Shown here: positions 7,095 through 15,540 of the stretch, one piece after another
Layout: each line of letters begins with the position of its first letter
Position numbering within the stretch: position 1 is the first letter of the stretch
Assembly: GCA_964371035.1 (NCBI GenBank)
Contig: CAYJLG010000031.1
Location: forward strand, 1-33,158
Length of the DNA: 33,158 nucleotides
Source: UBA1535 sp964371035
GTDB lineage: Bacteria; Bacillota; Clostridia; Tissierellales; Sedimentibacteraceae
Direction: 5' to 3'
Position numbers and translations under genes: made by a program
Notes under the pieces: model-generated
The model's input: only the letters and a program-made list of their open reading frames with translations
Told to the model about the DNA's origin: nothing
Database searches by the model: none

Positions 7095-8342
7095 ATGAAA
7101 ACAAATACTAATCCTGCTAAAGGAATGAGAGATTTTTTGCCAAACGAAAAGAAAATCAGAGATTATATTGAAGGAAAAATCGTAGATACATATATAAAAT
7201 CTGGATTTGAACATATTGAAACACCTGTAGTAGAAAATATTGAAAATTTGATTAATAGTAATGGCGGTGAAAACCTAAAACTAATTTTCAAAATTCTTAA
7301 ACGTGGTGAAAAATTATCAGATTTACAAGGTGCTACAGAAAATGATCTTGCAGATTTAGGCTTGCGTTTTGATTTAACAGTGCCTTTGAGCAGATTTTAT
7401 TGTAACAATAAAGCAAAGTTGCCATCAGTATTTAAATCTATTCAAGCAGGCAATGTCTTCCGTGCTGAAAGAGCACAAAAGGGTAGATTTAGAAGTTTTA
7501 AACAGTGTGATATTGATATTATTGGCGATAGTTCACCTAATGCAGAAATAGAGTTGATATCTGTAACTGCTACAGCTTTAAGAAATCTTGATATTGACAA
7601 GTTTTCTATTAGATTAAATGATAGAAGAGTTTTAAAAGATGTAATCATGTTTTGTGGATTTAGCGAAGATGAGTTTGAAAGTGTTTGTATTATAGTTGAT
7701 AAACTAGATAAAATCGCTTTAGAAGGTGTGAAAAACGAGTTAATAGCTAAAGAATATAAAATCGAAAATATTGAAAAATTAATGCAAGCATTATTAGATA
7801 TAAATAAATCTGGAACAGCTTGTTTAGAGTCTTATGGCGTTGAAAAAGAAATTGTTGACAATGTTAATTACATACTAGATTCATCAAAATCGATTGATAA
7901 TAATTTAAATATTTATTTTGATTTTACTCTAGTTAGAGGAATGGGATATTATACTGGTAGTATTTTTGAAATTGAGTATGATGGACTTGGCTACTCAATT
8001 GGCGGCGGTGGTAGATACGACAAAATGATTGGAAATTTCATTGGCGAAGATGTGCCTGCGATTGGATTTTCTATAGGATTTGAGAGACTTGTAAATCAGA
8101 TGATTGAAGAGAATTACTCTATCCAGGAAACTGAAAAAATGGTAGTGCTCTATGAGAAGAATTCTGATTTTTCAGACGTAATGAAGAAAGCCAACGAACT
8201 GAGATCTTCTGGATATGTGGTTTCCTTGCACGAAAAAGCAAAAAAACTTGGAAAACAACTTTCCAATTTTGAAAGTCAAGGTTATGTGTGGTATGCTTTA
8301 CACACTGCCGATGATTTTGAAGTTAAAAAATTTGAAAATTAA
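7095..8342 (+). CDS. hisS: Histidyl-tRNA synthetase
   Basis: The product is 415 residues, preceded by AAAGGAG. This is a class II synthetase: start KGMRDFLP, ATP-site block LRFDLTVPLSRF (about 95-106), motif 2 FRAERAQKGRFRSFKQCDID (about 122), the histidine-binding block LVRGMGYYTGSIFE (about 281) and motif 3 with AIGFSIGFERL (about 325). The catalytic Arg of LVRG and the Arg of motif 2 are present, which argues for a true HisRS and against the HisZ regulatory paralogue. The C-terminal anticodon-binding region is short, about 75 residues, compared with about 95 in common forms. The gene lies 45 bases after the ThiF-like gene and ends at a strong terminator. The LRFDLTVP form suggests the second HisRS lineage, close to archaeal and eukaryotic enzymes; that is a tentative reading. 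Confidence 0.9.
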   Translation: MKTNTNPAKGMRDFLPNEKKIRDYIEGKIVDTYIKSGFEHIETPVVENIENLINSNGGENLKLIFKILKRGEKLSDLQGATENDLADLGLRFDLTVPLSRFYCNNKAKLPSVFKSIQAGNVFRAERAQKGRFRSFKQCDIDIIGDSSPNAEIELISVTATALRNLDIDKFSIRLNDRRVLKDVIMFCGFSEDEFESVCIIVDKLDKIALEGVKNELIAKEYKIENIEKLMQALLDINKSGTACLESYGVEKEIVDNVNYILDSSKSIDNNLNIYFDFTLVRGMGYYTGSIFEIEYDGLGYSIGGGGRYDKMIGNFIGEDVPAIGFSIGFERLVNQMIEENYSIQETEKMVVLYEKNSDFSDVMKKANELRSSGYVVSLHEKAKKLGKQLSNFESQGYVWYALHTADDFEVKKFEN

Positions 8343-8353
8343 TATAATTATTT

Positions 8354-8397
8354 AAAAGGATGCAAATTCTCTAAGAAAACTGCATCCTTTTTTATTT
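8354..8397 (+). terminator. Terminator of hisS
   Basis: Stem AAAAGGATGCA (8354-8364) / TGCATCCTTTT (8381-8391) and a T-rich tail. It may also serve the convergent aminopeptidase gene. Confidence 0.9.
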
Positions 8398-8401
8398 GAT
8401 T

Positions 8402-9640
8402 CTATTTCATGAAATTTTCAATATCTTCGACAGTCTTTATTATATCTTTTGATAGATTGATTATTCCACTTTCAGTAACTATTACATCGTCTTCAATCCT
8501 GATTCCTATTCCTTCTTCAGCGATGTAAAGACCAGGCTCAACAGTATATACATTTCCATTTGCGATGCATCGGTTTCTAGATCTTAAGTCATGTACATCA
8601 AGTCCTAATGGATGTCCTAGACCGTGATAATAATATTTTGAGACTTCTGATTCATCTTTTATCAACTTTATTGCTTTTAATTCTTTTGAATAATAATCGA
8701 TTATAGCCTTGTTTACGTCAGCTTCTGCCACTCCTGGTCTCATAATATCAAATGCCACATCTTGTGCGCCTAGCACTATGTTGTATAAATCTTTTTGACG
8801 CTGAGTAAATTTACCATTTACAGGGTATGTTCTTGTTATATCAGAAGCGTAATTATTTGACAATGCGCCTAAGTCACAAAGAATTAAGTCACCATCATTT
8901 AGCTTGTTAACAAGTTCTGTATAATGCAATATAACTGCATTTTTTCCAGATGCTGCAATAGTTTCAAAACTTGGTGCGGAATTTCTTAAACTTAATTCAT
9001 GCTCATAATATGCTCTTACTTGATACTCAAACATACCTGGCTTTAAGTTTTTCATCAATGATTCTAAGCCTATTTTAGTCAGTTCAACTGCTTTTTTCAT
9101 TTCTTCAATTTCTTCTGGCTGTTTTTGAGTTCTTAATTCTATCAGTATTTGTAAAGAACTTATAATGTTTACTGTAGGAAATTGATTACTTACTTTTCTA
9201 GCAAATACTTTATAATCATCTTCTATTTCTCCAATTGTTGCTTGTGAAGATACAATGTATAGATTTTCTATTCCATCTGTTGAACTAAACAATCTTCCCA
9301 TATGATTTTCAAAAATTTCTATGCTATTAATAGTTTTAACACCTGAGATTTCTATTGCTTCAGCTTCCTTTAGCAATATACCGTTCCATTTTTCAAACAT
9401 TTCATCGACAGGAGGAATAAACAAAATTTCGCTAACTTCTCCATTATATTTTGTCATTACAAGTGCCATGTTTTCTCTGTCAATGCCTGTCATGTAAAAG
9501 AAATTTCTATCTACGCTAAACTTGTGCATAGCATCTAAGCTTCTTCTAGGTGCCTTTCCTGAAAAAATTACAGAAACAGAGTAATCTTCCATTTTTTCGC
9601 CAAATTTCTTTCTGTTGTTAATAAAAAATTTTTGATTCAT
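8402..9640 (-). CDS. pepP: Xaa-Pro aminopeptidase (aminopeptidase P, M24B)
   Basis: The product is 412 residues from the ATG at 9640, where AAGGAGA lies seven bases upstream; a longer frame to 9688 has no support. Residues 1-150 form the N-terminal AMP_N domain, with FFYMTGIDRENMALVM. The remainder is a pita-bread metallopeptidase with ligands in DLGALSNNYASDITRTYP (two Asp), HGLGHPLGLDVHD (His), VEPGLYI (Glu) and GIRIEDDVIV (Glu). Enzymes of this group remove the first residue from peptides with proline at position two, using two Mn or Co ions in the cytoplasm. It follows glpK by 80 bases on the same strand and may be cotranscribed or have its own weak promoter. Confidence 0.92.
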   Translation of the reverse strand: MNQKFFINNRKKFGEKMEDYSVSVIFSGKAPRRSLDAMHKFSVDRNFFYMTGIDRENMALVMTKYNGEVSEILFIPPVDEMFEKWNGILLKEAEAIEISGVKTINSIEIFENHMGRLFSSTDGIENLYIVSSQATIGEIEDDYKVFARKVSNQFPTVNIISSLQILIELRTQKQPEEIEEMKKAVELTKIGLESLMKNLKPGMFEYQVRAYYEHELSLRNSAPSFETIAASGKNAVILHYTELVNKLNDGDLILCDLGALSNNYASDITRTYPVNGKFTQRQKDLYNIVLGAQDVAFDIMRPGVAEADVNKAIIDYYSKELKAIKLIKDESEVSKYYYHGLGHPLGLDVHDLRSRNRCIANGNVYTVEPGLYIAEEGIGIRIEDDVIVTESGIINLSKDIIKTVEDIENFMK

Positions 9641-9720
9641 TGATAATCTCCTTATTATTGTTAAATTTTTTTTATTCCAACTAAACATATAAAATGTTCA
9701 AATTATAATCAAGTTTGAAA

Positions 9721-11223
9721 CTATTCTTCTATCTCTATCCAATGTTTTGATCTGTCGACAGCTTTAAGCCATCCATTATACAATTTTTTACTTTTGTCTA
9801 TAGTAACCTCGGGTTTGAATTTTTTATCTAGTGTCCAATTTTGAGCTATTTCACCTTTAGATTTCCAAAATCCAGTAGCTAATCCCGCTAAAAATGCTGC
9901 ACCTAGAGCAGTTGTTTCTGTTATAATAGGTCTATCGACATCTACATGCAAAATATCTGCTTGGAATTGCATTAAAAAATCATTTTTTGTTGCACCACCA
10001 TCTACTTTTAGCATATTTAGATTAATTCCTGAATCAGAAATCATTGCATCTATTACGTCTTTACTTTGATAAGCGATAGATTCAAGTGTTGCACGAATTA
10101 TATGATTGACATTTGCACCTCTAGTTAATCCCATTAATGATCCTCTAGCATACATATCCCAATACGGTGCGCCCAAACCAGAAAATGCAGGTACAAAATA
10201 AACTCCGTTAGTATCATCTACTTTTTTTGCAAAAAATTCACTGTCTGACGATTCATTTATTACTCTTAGCTCATCTCTTAACCATTGAACTGCTGCTCCG
10301 CCAATAAATACAGATCCTTCAAGCGCGTATTGTATATCACCGTTAATTCCCCATGCTATAGTAGTAAGTAGCCCATTTTTCGAAAAAACAGGTTTTTTAC
10401 CAGTATTCATAAGTAAAAAACAACCTGTTCCATACGTGTTTTTCACCATGCCTGCGTGAAAACACATTTGCCCAAACAAAGCCGACTGTTGGTCACCTGC
10501 TATGCCAGAAATCACAACTTCTTCGCCTAATATCGAAGCATGCATATTGCCATATATTTGTGAAGAATTAACTACTTCAGGCATCATACATTTTGGGATG
10601 CCTAATAATTCTAACAATTTTTCATCCCAACACAAATTGTTTATATCATATAGCATTGTTCTAGAGGCATTTGAATAATCAGTAATATGAAGTTCTCCCT
10701 TTGTCAAATTCCATATCAACCAAGTGTCTATATTGCCAAATAAAAGATCTCCTTTTATTGCTTTTTCTTTAGCACCTTCAACGTTCTCTAAAATCCACTT
10801 AATTTTTGTAGCAGAAAAATATGCATCTATGACTAGCCCTGTTGTATTTTTAATATATTCTTCATAGCCATTTTTTACAAGTTCTTCGCAAATTCCAGCT
10901 GTTCTTCTACACTGCCAAACTATAGCATTATAAACAGGTTCACCCGTTAATTTATCCCAAACAACAGTCGTTTCTCTTTGATTAGTTATGCCTATAGCCG
11001 AGATTTCAGATGGTGCAATTCTGTTTGTTTTAACTACATCTTTTAAAACTTCGATCTGTGTTTCTAATATTTCTTTTGCATCATGTTCTACATATCCAGG
11101 TTTTGGATAAATTTGAGTAAATTCTTTTTGAGAAAGTCCAATAATTGAAATATTTTTGTTGAAAATTACTGCTCGTGAACTCGTAGTTCCTTGGTCTAAC
11201 GCTATAACATATTTCTTGTTCAT
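9721..11223 (-). CDS. glpK: Glycerol kinase
   Basis: The product is 500 residues, the normal length. The start at 11223 (MNKKYVIALDQGTTSSRAVIF) has GAGGTG four bases before it. FGGY-kinase motifs are in order: DQGTTSSR (phosphate 1), GITNQRETTVVWDK, YNAIVWQCRRT, GIAGDQQSALFGQ, NTYGTGCFLLMNTG and LKVDGGATKNDFLMQFQADI. It makes sn-glycerol 3-phosphate from glycerol and ATP. No glpF or glpD lies next to it. In Gram-positive enzymes a His in the loop before GVAGDQQ is phosphorylated by HPr; here that loop reads YGNMHASILGEEV, with a His but offset, so PTS control may be absent. That last point is a by-eye alignment and uncertain. Confidence 0.95.
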   Translation of the reverse strand: MNKKYVIALDQGTTSSRAVIFNKNISIIGLSQKEFTQIYPKPGYVEHDAKEILETQIEVLKDVVKTNRIAPSEISAIGITNQRETTVVWDKLTGEPVYNAIVWQCRRTAGICEELVKNGYEEYIKNTTGLVIDAYFSATKIKWILENVEGAKEKAIKGDLLFGNIDTWLIWNLTKGELHITDYSNASRTMLYDINNLCWDEKLLELLGIPKCMMPEVVNSSQIYGNMHASILGEEVVISGIAGDQQSALFGQMCFHAGMVKNTYGTGCFLLMNTGKKPVFSKNGLLTTIAWGINGDIQYALEGSVFIGGAAVQWLRDELRVINESSDSEFFAKKVDDTNGVYFVPAFSGLGAPYWDMYARGSLMGLTRGANVNHIIRATLESIAYQSKDVIDAMISDSGINLNMLKVDGGATKNDFLMQFQADILHVDVDRPIITETTALGAAFLAGLATGFWKSKGEIAQNWTLDKKFKPEVTIDKSKKLYNGWLKAVDRSKHWIEIEE

Positions 11224-11317
11224 TCTACACCTCAAATTCTTAGAATTATAAAATAATTGTAGCATATATTAAATATTAAAGCTACTCTATTTTTGCTGAA
11301 ATTAGTTCTTATATTTC

Positions 11318-11346
11318 TTGTATAAAAAATTCATTTGTGGTATAAT
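11318..11346 (+). promoter_or_regulatory. Promoter of the DUF3343 gene
   Basis: -35 TTGTAT at 11318-11323, 17-base spacer, -10 TATAAT at 11341-11346. Transcription would begin near 11353, leaving a leader of about 60 bases before the ATG at 11412. Confidence 0.8.
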
Positions 11347-11367
11347 CCAATCTATCACTCATGAAAC

Positions 11368-11404
11368 AAAGGAGAAAAACAGGAACAATTTGTTCCGACT
11401 TTAA
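11368..11404 (+). promoter_or_regulatory. Leader element: displaced ribosome site and perfect palindrome
   Basis: AAAGGAG (11368-11374) is too far from the ATG at 11412 to serve it normally. A perfect inverted repeat, GGAACAA-T-TTGTTCC (11382-11396), lies between. It could be an RNA hairpin that gates translation, or a DNA operator just downstream of the promoter. A TTG-started four-codon frame ends at 11404. The structure is seen; the role is inferred. Confidence 0.4.
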
Positions 11405-11411
11405 TATAACT

Positions 11412-11669
11412 ATGAACGAATATACTACTTCTCTCATGACTTTTGCTTCAGTTGCACATGCCATGAGATTTGAAAAAATAATGAAGACAGAAAATGTTGA
11501 ATTTAAATTAATTCCAGTTCCGAGGTCTATTAGTGTGAGTTGTGGTATCTGTGCAAAATTTCACATTTCACAAAAAGATAAAATCTTAAAACTAGTATCA
11601 GACAACAATTTAATTTATCAAAAACTATTTAGCTCTGATGATGAGTTGAAAGTAAATATCGAACAATAA
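11412..11669 (+). CDS. DUF3343-family small protein (putative Se/S carrier-like)
   Basis: The product is 85 residues starting MNEYTTSLMTFASVAHAMRFE. The family core is visible: an early helix (HAMRFEKIMK), then FKLIPVPRSISVSCGICAKF, whose conserved Cys-Gly follows a strand. DUF3343 proteins are 75-90 residues and have been proposed to carry selenium or sulphur, often near SelD, YedF or NifS-like genes; none are close by. A longer frame from 11361 would put the ribosome site inside the gene, so I prefer 11412 even though it lacks a canonical site. It is followed at 20 bases by a small conserved gene, likely on one transcript. The family is likely; the function is unproven. Confidence 0.7.
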   Translation: MNEYTTSLMTFASVAHAMRFEKIMKTENVEFKLIPVPRSISVSCGICAKFHISQKDKILKLVSDNNLIYQKLFSSDDELKVNIEQ

Positions 11670-11688
11670 TTTATTTTAAGGTGAATAT

Positions 11689-11964
11689 ATGTATAGATTA
11701 TGGGCTAAAGTAATAAAAAACAATAAAATAATTAATTCTATAGATGTTTCAAATGATGACGATATCTCTATAGAAAAAAAGAAATCAAAATGTTTTTCTA
11801 AAATTTTCAACAGCTTAGATATAAGCTCTCCTGTTTGGTTATCTAATCATTATAACAATTTTAGCGAATTTAAAATGGTAACCTTCTACAAACACGACTT
11901 TATAGATACTGTTGATTTTGATAAGCTAGAAATAGAATTATTAGATGATGGTATGCCTAAATAA
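11689..11964 (+). CDS. Small conserved protein of unknown function
   Basis: The product is 91 residues with AAGGTG six bases before the ATG. No signal peptide or membrane segment is visible. It is rich in Asp, Lys and aromatic residues. The outline MYRLWAKVIKNNKIINS, then DISSPVWLSNHYNNFSEFK and DTVDFDKLEIELLDD, resembles a small cytoplasmic family I remember from other Firmicutes (YRLW.K...IV, then P.WL, then F.....DFDYLEI). No function is known to me. It sits between the DUF3343 and FliD-like genes. Confidence 0.65.
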   Translation: MYRLWAKVIKNNKIINSIDVSNDDDISIEKKKSKCFSKIFNSLDISSPVWLSNHYNNFSEFKMVTFYKHDFIDTVDFDKLEIELLDDGMPK

Positions 11965-11973
11965 TGTGTTTTT

Positions 11974-12001
11974 CTAATTTTTTTTAGATTTATGTCGATA
12001 T
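11974..12001 (+). promoter_or_regulatory. Possible flagellar sigma (SigD/FliA, sigma-28) promoter
   Basis: CTAA at 11974-11977, a 16-base spacer and GTCGATAT at 11994-12001. This is close to the sigma-28 consensus TAAA-N15-GCCGATAA/T, with one change in the -10 block. It lies 51 bases before the FliD-like start codon. The flagellar nature of the gene makes it more credible. Confidence 0.5.
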
Positions 12002-12052
12002 AATTTTTAATCGGTATATAGCTAAATTTATATTAGAAAGGAGTCAATGATA

Positions 12053-13375
12053 ATGTTTCAAAATGTAAACAGTTATCAAAATTTTATGGATAATAATCTT
12101 TATAGTATTAATCGTGTCAGAAACAAGACAAATTTTTCATCAACTAACAGAATTTCAAGTTTAATAAGCACAGCTAATTCTCCAAACAAGTTAAATACTT
12201 ATTCTCTTTATACGAAGAATAATGCTGAGTTTATTAATCAGTATTCATCTTCTTTAGCTAGTTTGAAAGAAACTGCATCAAAACTTTCGAGTAATTCTAG
12301 AAATAGTGTTTTAAACAATCTTAGTGTTAGCACTTCAAACAAAGGAGTTTTGTCTGCGAGCAGTTTTTTTAAATCTAAAGAAAAATCTTCATATTTAGTA
12401 AATGTTACTCAGATTGCTAATAAACAAATAAATGTTTCTAGGCAATTTAACAGCAACGATGTGTCTACTATGGGCATGTCCAACCTAAATATTGGTATTA
12501 AAAATAGAAATTATTCTTTTAATGTTGATACTGAGGGCAAAACAAATAAACAATCATTGACTGAATTTGCAGATAAGATTAATAAATCAAATATTGGTGT
12601 TTCGGCAACAGTTGAAGAAGCTGATGAAAAAAGTATTTTAAAACTTACAAGTGATACTACAGGTCAAAATGAGCAATTTGAAGTTAGTGGCTCTGAAGAA
12701 TTTATGAATCAATCTAACCTTAATGATGTCAGGCAAGTAGCTCAAAATGCAATTTACAGTGTTTCAAAGAATGGAATTCCGACTTTTACAGATAGATTAT
12801 CTTCATCGAATGATGTTGATATTGATGGATATAAAGTCTCTGCCACTTTGAAAAATGAAGGTCAAGCAGCAATCAATGTCGATGTAGATAAAGAAGCTGT
12901 CATGGACGCAGTTGAAGATTTTGTTTTTGCATATAACGATACGATGAAATTTTTAAATGAAAACTTCAACAAGGGATCAGGTATCTCTAAGCAAATAGAT
13001 AATCTAGAAATATCTCAATTCCAAGAAAAAAATCTAAACGAACTTGGTATTTCAAAGAATTCTAATGACTTACTTACTCTAGATAAAGAAGTTTTAAGCG
13101 ATGCAATGGAAAATGAAAATTTTTCAGTAGAAAGTTTGTTTGCTGCGTATGGAAATGTTTTTTCTGAAGTAGAACGTTCTTCTATTTCTTCCATGAGAGA
13201 ATCTTCTATTAACCTAGTTGACAATTCTCTCGATAGCATTTTTAGTAGTAATTCTCTTTACAATAATAATGATTCGTTTAATACGTTTGGATTTTTAAGT
13301 ATTTACAACAGATTTGGGAATTATAGCACAATTAACCCAAGTACTATTGGCCTATTTTTAAATTCATTTGTTTAG
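12053..13375 (+). CDS. Divergent FliD-like (flagellar hook-associated protein 2-like) protein
   Basis: The product is 440 residues. I choose the ATG at 12053, nine bases after GAAAGGAG; the ATG at 12047 is only three away. The middle resembles FliD: SYLVNVTQIANKQINVSRQF, then GVSATVEEADEKSILKLTS, then DRLSSSNDVDIDGYKV and VEDFVFAYNDTMKFLNEN. A late NELGISKNSNDLLTLDKEVL matches the FliD C-terminal block. True FliD caps the flagellar filament and is usually 450-900 residues, with coiled-coil ends. Here the first 110 residues are a Ser/Asn-rich stretch without the usual ID.iv..lm.....p beginning, and the end lacks a clear coiled coil. It is probably exported. It stands alone, away from flagellar genes, with a possible sigma-28 promoter. 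It could be a second cap or a surface adhesin built on the FliD fold. Confidence 0.65.
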   Translation: MFQNVNSYQNFMDNNLYSINRVRNKTNFSSTNRISSLISTANSPNKLNTYSLYTKNNAEFINQYSSSLASLKETASKLSSNSRNSVLNNLSVSTSNKGVLSASSFFKSKEKSSYLVNVTQIANKQINVSRQFNSNDVSTMGMSNLNIGIKNRNYSFNVDTEGKTNKQSLTEFADKINKSNIGVSATVEEADEKSILKLTSDTTGQNEQFEVSGSEEFMNQSNLNDVRQVAQNAIYSVSKNGIPTFTDRLSSSNDVDIDGYKVSATLKNEGQAAINVDVDKEAVMDAVEDFVFAYNDTMKFLNENFNKGSGISKQIDNLEISQFQEKNLNELGISKNSNDLLTLDKEVLSDAMENENFSVESLFAAYGNVFSEVERSSISSMRESSINLVDNSLDSIFSSNSLYNNNDSFNTFGFLSIYNRFGNYSTINPSTIGLFLNSFV

Positions 13376-13394
13376 TATTTTATAGATAAAAAAT

Positions 13395-13432
13395 AAACCT
13401 CCGAGTTACTTAAACTTAACTTCGGAGGTTTT
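13395..13432. terminator. Bidirectional terminator between the FliD-like gene and phzF
   Basis: An AACCTCCGA-GTTA arm pairs with TAACTTCGGAGGTT (one bulged T). T runs follow on both strands, so it can serve the two convergent units. Confidence 0.85.
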
Positions 13433-13469
13433 TGATTATAAACATTTTATTTACTTATATCAACACTTA

Positions 13470-14315
13470 TCAAACAATTATCGCAGTTCCGCCAACATTA
13501 ACTTCATTGTCGTCTACGTAAACACATATTTCACTCATTTCATTCATAGCTTCACCTTGCAAAACTGAGAACGCACCCGACTTAATGCCTTTTTTATGAA
13601 GCAGTGATCCTAATGCACCATTTGCAGTACCTGTTGCACATTCTTCGTCTATTCCGACGAGCGGAGCCATATTCCTCGCGAAAACACGATCGTTCTCCAA
13701 CGTGTAAATATGATACCCGCATGCATTATTTCTATTAGATATATCTGAAATATACTTAAAATCAGGTTTTAAGTTGTTTAAAATTTCTCTACTTTTAACT
13801 GGAATAAGAATATCTTTTAAACCGGTAGATACTAGTTCTATCCCTAAATCAAAATTGTTTAGCGCAATATTTTCTGGTTCAATTCCCAGCGATTTTGCTA
13901 TCTCTATTTTTTCTGAATTTGAAACAGTGCCAAAAAAAACAGGCTGTGCTTGCTCCATTAGTACTTTGCTAACTCTGTTTTCTTTGAATTCAATCTCTAT
14001 TTTTAATTTTCCAGCCTTTGTGTGTTGGAATGCTGCATACGTTTTAGATTTGTCAGTAATTAATTTTTCTCCTACATAGTAAAAAGCTGCAATCGTTGCA
14101 TGTCCACATAAATCAACTTCGCACACAGGCGTAAAAAATTTAACTTCAAAATTTTCATCATCTAATACTCTTACAAATGCAGTTTCTGATAAACCTACCT
14201 TTTCTGCAATCTTTAGCATTTCTTCATCGGGTTGTATATCATCTAAAATTACTACACCTGCTCCATTACCACCACTACCATTGAAAATAAATGATTTTAA
14301 GATTAAAGCTTCCAT
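13470..14315 (-). CDS. PhzF-family isomerase/epimerase-like protein
   Basis: The product is 281 residues, normal for the family. The start at 14315 (MEALILKSFIF) fits the GGGAG nine bases upstream better than 14324. The N-terminal half has GGNGAGVVILDD, VGLSETAFV with the catalytic Glu at residue 44, and EVDLCGHATIAAFY. The second half has DEECATGTANGALGSLL, the mirrored phosphate- or carboxylate-binding block. PhzF enzymes catalyse proton shifts on small acids (phenazine synthesis, diaminopimelate epimerase fold), but most members have no known substrate, and no phenazine genes are here. It is the last gene after lepA and hemW, about 50 bases behind hemW, and probably shares their transcript. 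Confidence 0.88.
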   Translation of the reverse strand: MEALILKSFIFNGSGGNGAGVVILDDIQPDEEMLKIAEKVGLSETAFVRVLDDENFEVKFFTPVCEVDLCGHATIAAFYYVGEKLITDKSKTYAAFQHTKAGKLKIEIEFKENRVSKVLMEQAQPVFFGTVSNSEKIEIAKSLGIEPENIALNNFDLGIELVSTGLKDILIPVKSREILNNLKPDFKYISDISNRNNACGYHIYTLENDRVFARNMAPLVGIDEECATGTANGALGSLLHKKGIKSGAFSVLQGEAMNEMSEICVYVDDNEVNVGGTAIIV

Positions 14316-14366
14316 AATCTCCATCTCCCATCAATTATTAAAAATATAAAATGTTAAACTATATTA

Positions 14367-15515
14367 TTAAACTAAAAATTCTTCAAATACGCTATTAGAA
14401 ATATCCATTCCACGTTCTGTTAGTTTAATATATCCATTTTCAAGAAATATTAATCCATTATTGCTTAAATTATTTATTTGATTCTCATAATTTTCAAAAA
14501 AATCTGTTTTAAACTCTTTATTAAATGCACTGATATCAAGTCCCCTATTTAGCCGCAAATTCAAAATAATTCGCTCAAATTTTTTTGCCTCATCGTCTAG
14601 TATCTCATTTATGCTTCGATATTTATCAGTATTATTAATGTTTTCACTATATTTATTCAAATCACTAATATTGCTATATCTGACATTGCTAAAAAAAGAA
14701 TGTGAAAATGGCCCTAATCCAATATATTCATTTCCTGACCAATATTTTAAATTATGCTTACATTCAAACCCTGATTTAGAAAAATTTGAAATTTCATATT
14801 GGTTGTAACCATGTTTTTTCATTAAAGTTCTACCACTATAATAAGTTTCTCGTTCTAAATCTTCGTCTGGCATATCAAACAATTCATTATTATATCTTTC
14901 GTTCATTAAAGTTCCTTCTTCTAATTTTAATGAATAAAAAGAAATATGTTCAACACCTTCATCTATTAAAAGTTTAAGTGTGTTTTCCACATTTTGAACT
15001 GTTTGATTTGGGATATTGAACATTACATCAGCATTTAAATTTTTCATACCACTATTTTTTATAATTCTGATAGCATTAATAGCTTCTTTTGAATTGTGAA
15101 GCCTTCCTATTTCTGCTAAAATATTATTATCTAATGACTGTATCCCAAGGCTCATCCTATTTATGCCATAAGATATGTATTTTTCAACTTTTGACTCATC
15201 AATACTGTTTGGGTTAGCTTCTATCGTTATCTCACATTCTTTAGAAAAATCAAATCTTTTTTTTAATTCTTCTAAAATTATCCCAATACTCTCAGCTTTT
15301 ATAGAAGACGGAGTACCGCCTCCTATAAATACTGAATCAATTTCATAATCTGTTAGTTTTGATTCGTATTGTCTAATTTCAGTCAATAATGCTTCTAAAA
15401 AAACATTTTCAGCATCTTCCTTGTTTACTATAGAATAGAAATCACAGTAATCACATTTTTTTTCACAAAAAGGAACATGTATATATAATCCTAATTTTTT
15501 ACTTGAATTTTTCAC
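14367..15515 (-). CDS. hemW: Radical SAM heme chaperone HemW
   Basis: The product is 382 residues with a GTG start (KNSSKKLGLYIHVPFCEKK). The iron-sulphur motif CEKKCDYC has Cys at residues 17, 21 and 24 and is followed by DF. The CxxxCxxCxF form marks HemW, while coproporphyrinogen dehydrogenase HemN has a fourth Cys. Further family blocks are SVFIGGGTPS, EITIEANPNS, NRMSLGIQSLDN and YWSGNEYIGLGPFSHSF. HemW carries heme to membrane proteins in the species studied. The gene lies 25 bases behind lepA, an order kept in many Firmicutes, so an operon is near certain. Confidence 0.92.
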   Translation of the reverse strand: MKNSSKKLGLYIHVPFCEKKCDYCDFYSIVNKEDAENVFLEALLTEIRQYESKLTDYEIDSVFIGGGTPSSIKAESIGIILEELKKRFDFSKECEITIEANPNSIDESKVEKYISYGINRMSLGIQSLDNNILAEIGRLHNSKEAINAIRIIKNSGMKNLNADVMFNIPNQTVQNVENTLKLLIDEGVEHISFYSLKLEEGTLMNERYNNELFDMPDEDLERETYYSGRTLMKKHGYNQYEISNFSKSGFECKHNLKYWSGNEYIGLGPFSHSFFSNVRYSNISDLNKYSENINNTDKYRSINEILDDEAKKFERIILNLRLNRGLDISAFNKEFKTDFFENYENQINNLSNNGLIFLENGYIKLTERGMDISNSVFEEFLV

Positions 15516-15540
15516 TTTTCACTCTTTAACGTTAGATTTA

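Noticed and set aside
7095..8342. HisZ (regulatory subunit of ATP phosphoribosyltransferase) in place of hisS
   Set aside because: Catalytic motifs of the synthetase, including LVRGMGYYTG and the motif 2 Arg, are intact, and no his biosynthesis genes are nearby.
8900..8915. TTGTTAACAA as a Rex operator
   Set aside because: It lies inside the aminopeptidase coding region and lacks the 4-base centre of the clostridial Rex site.
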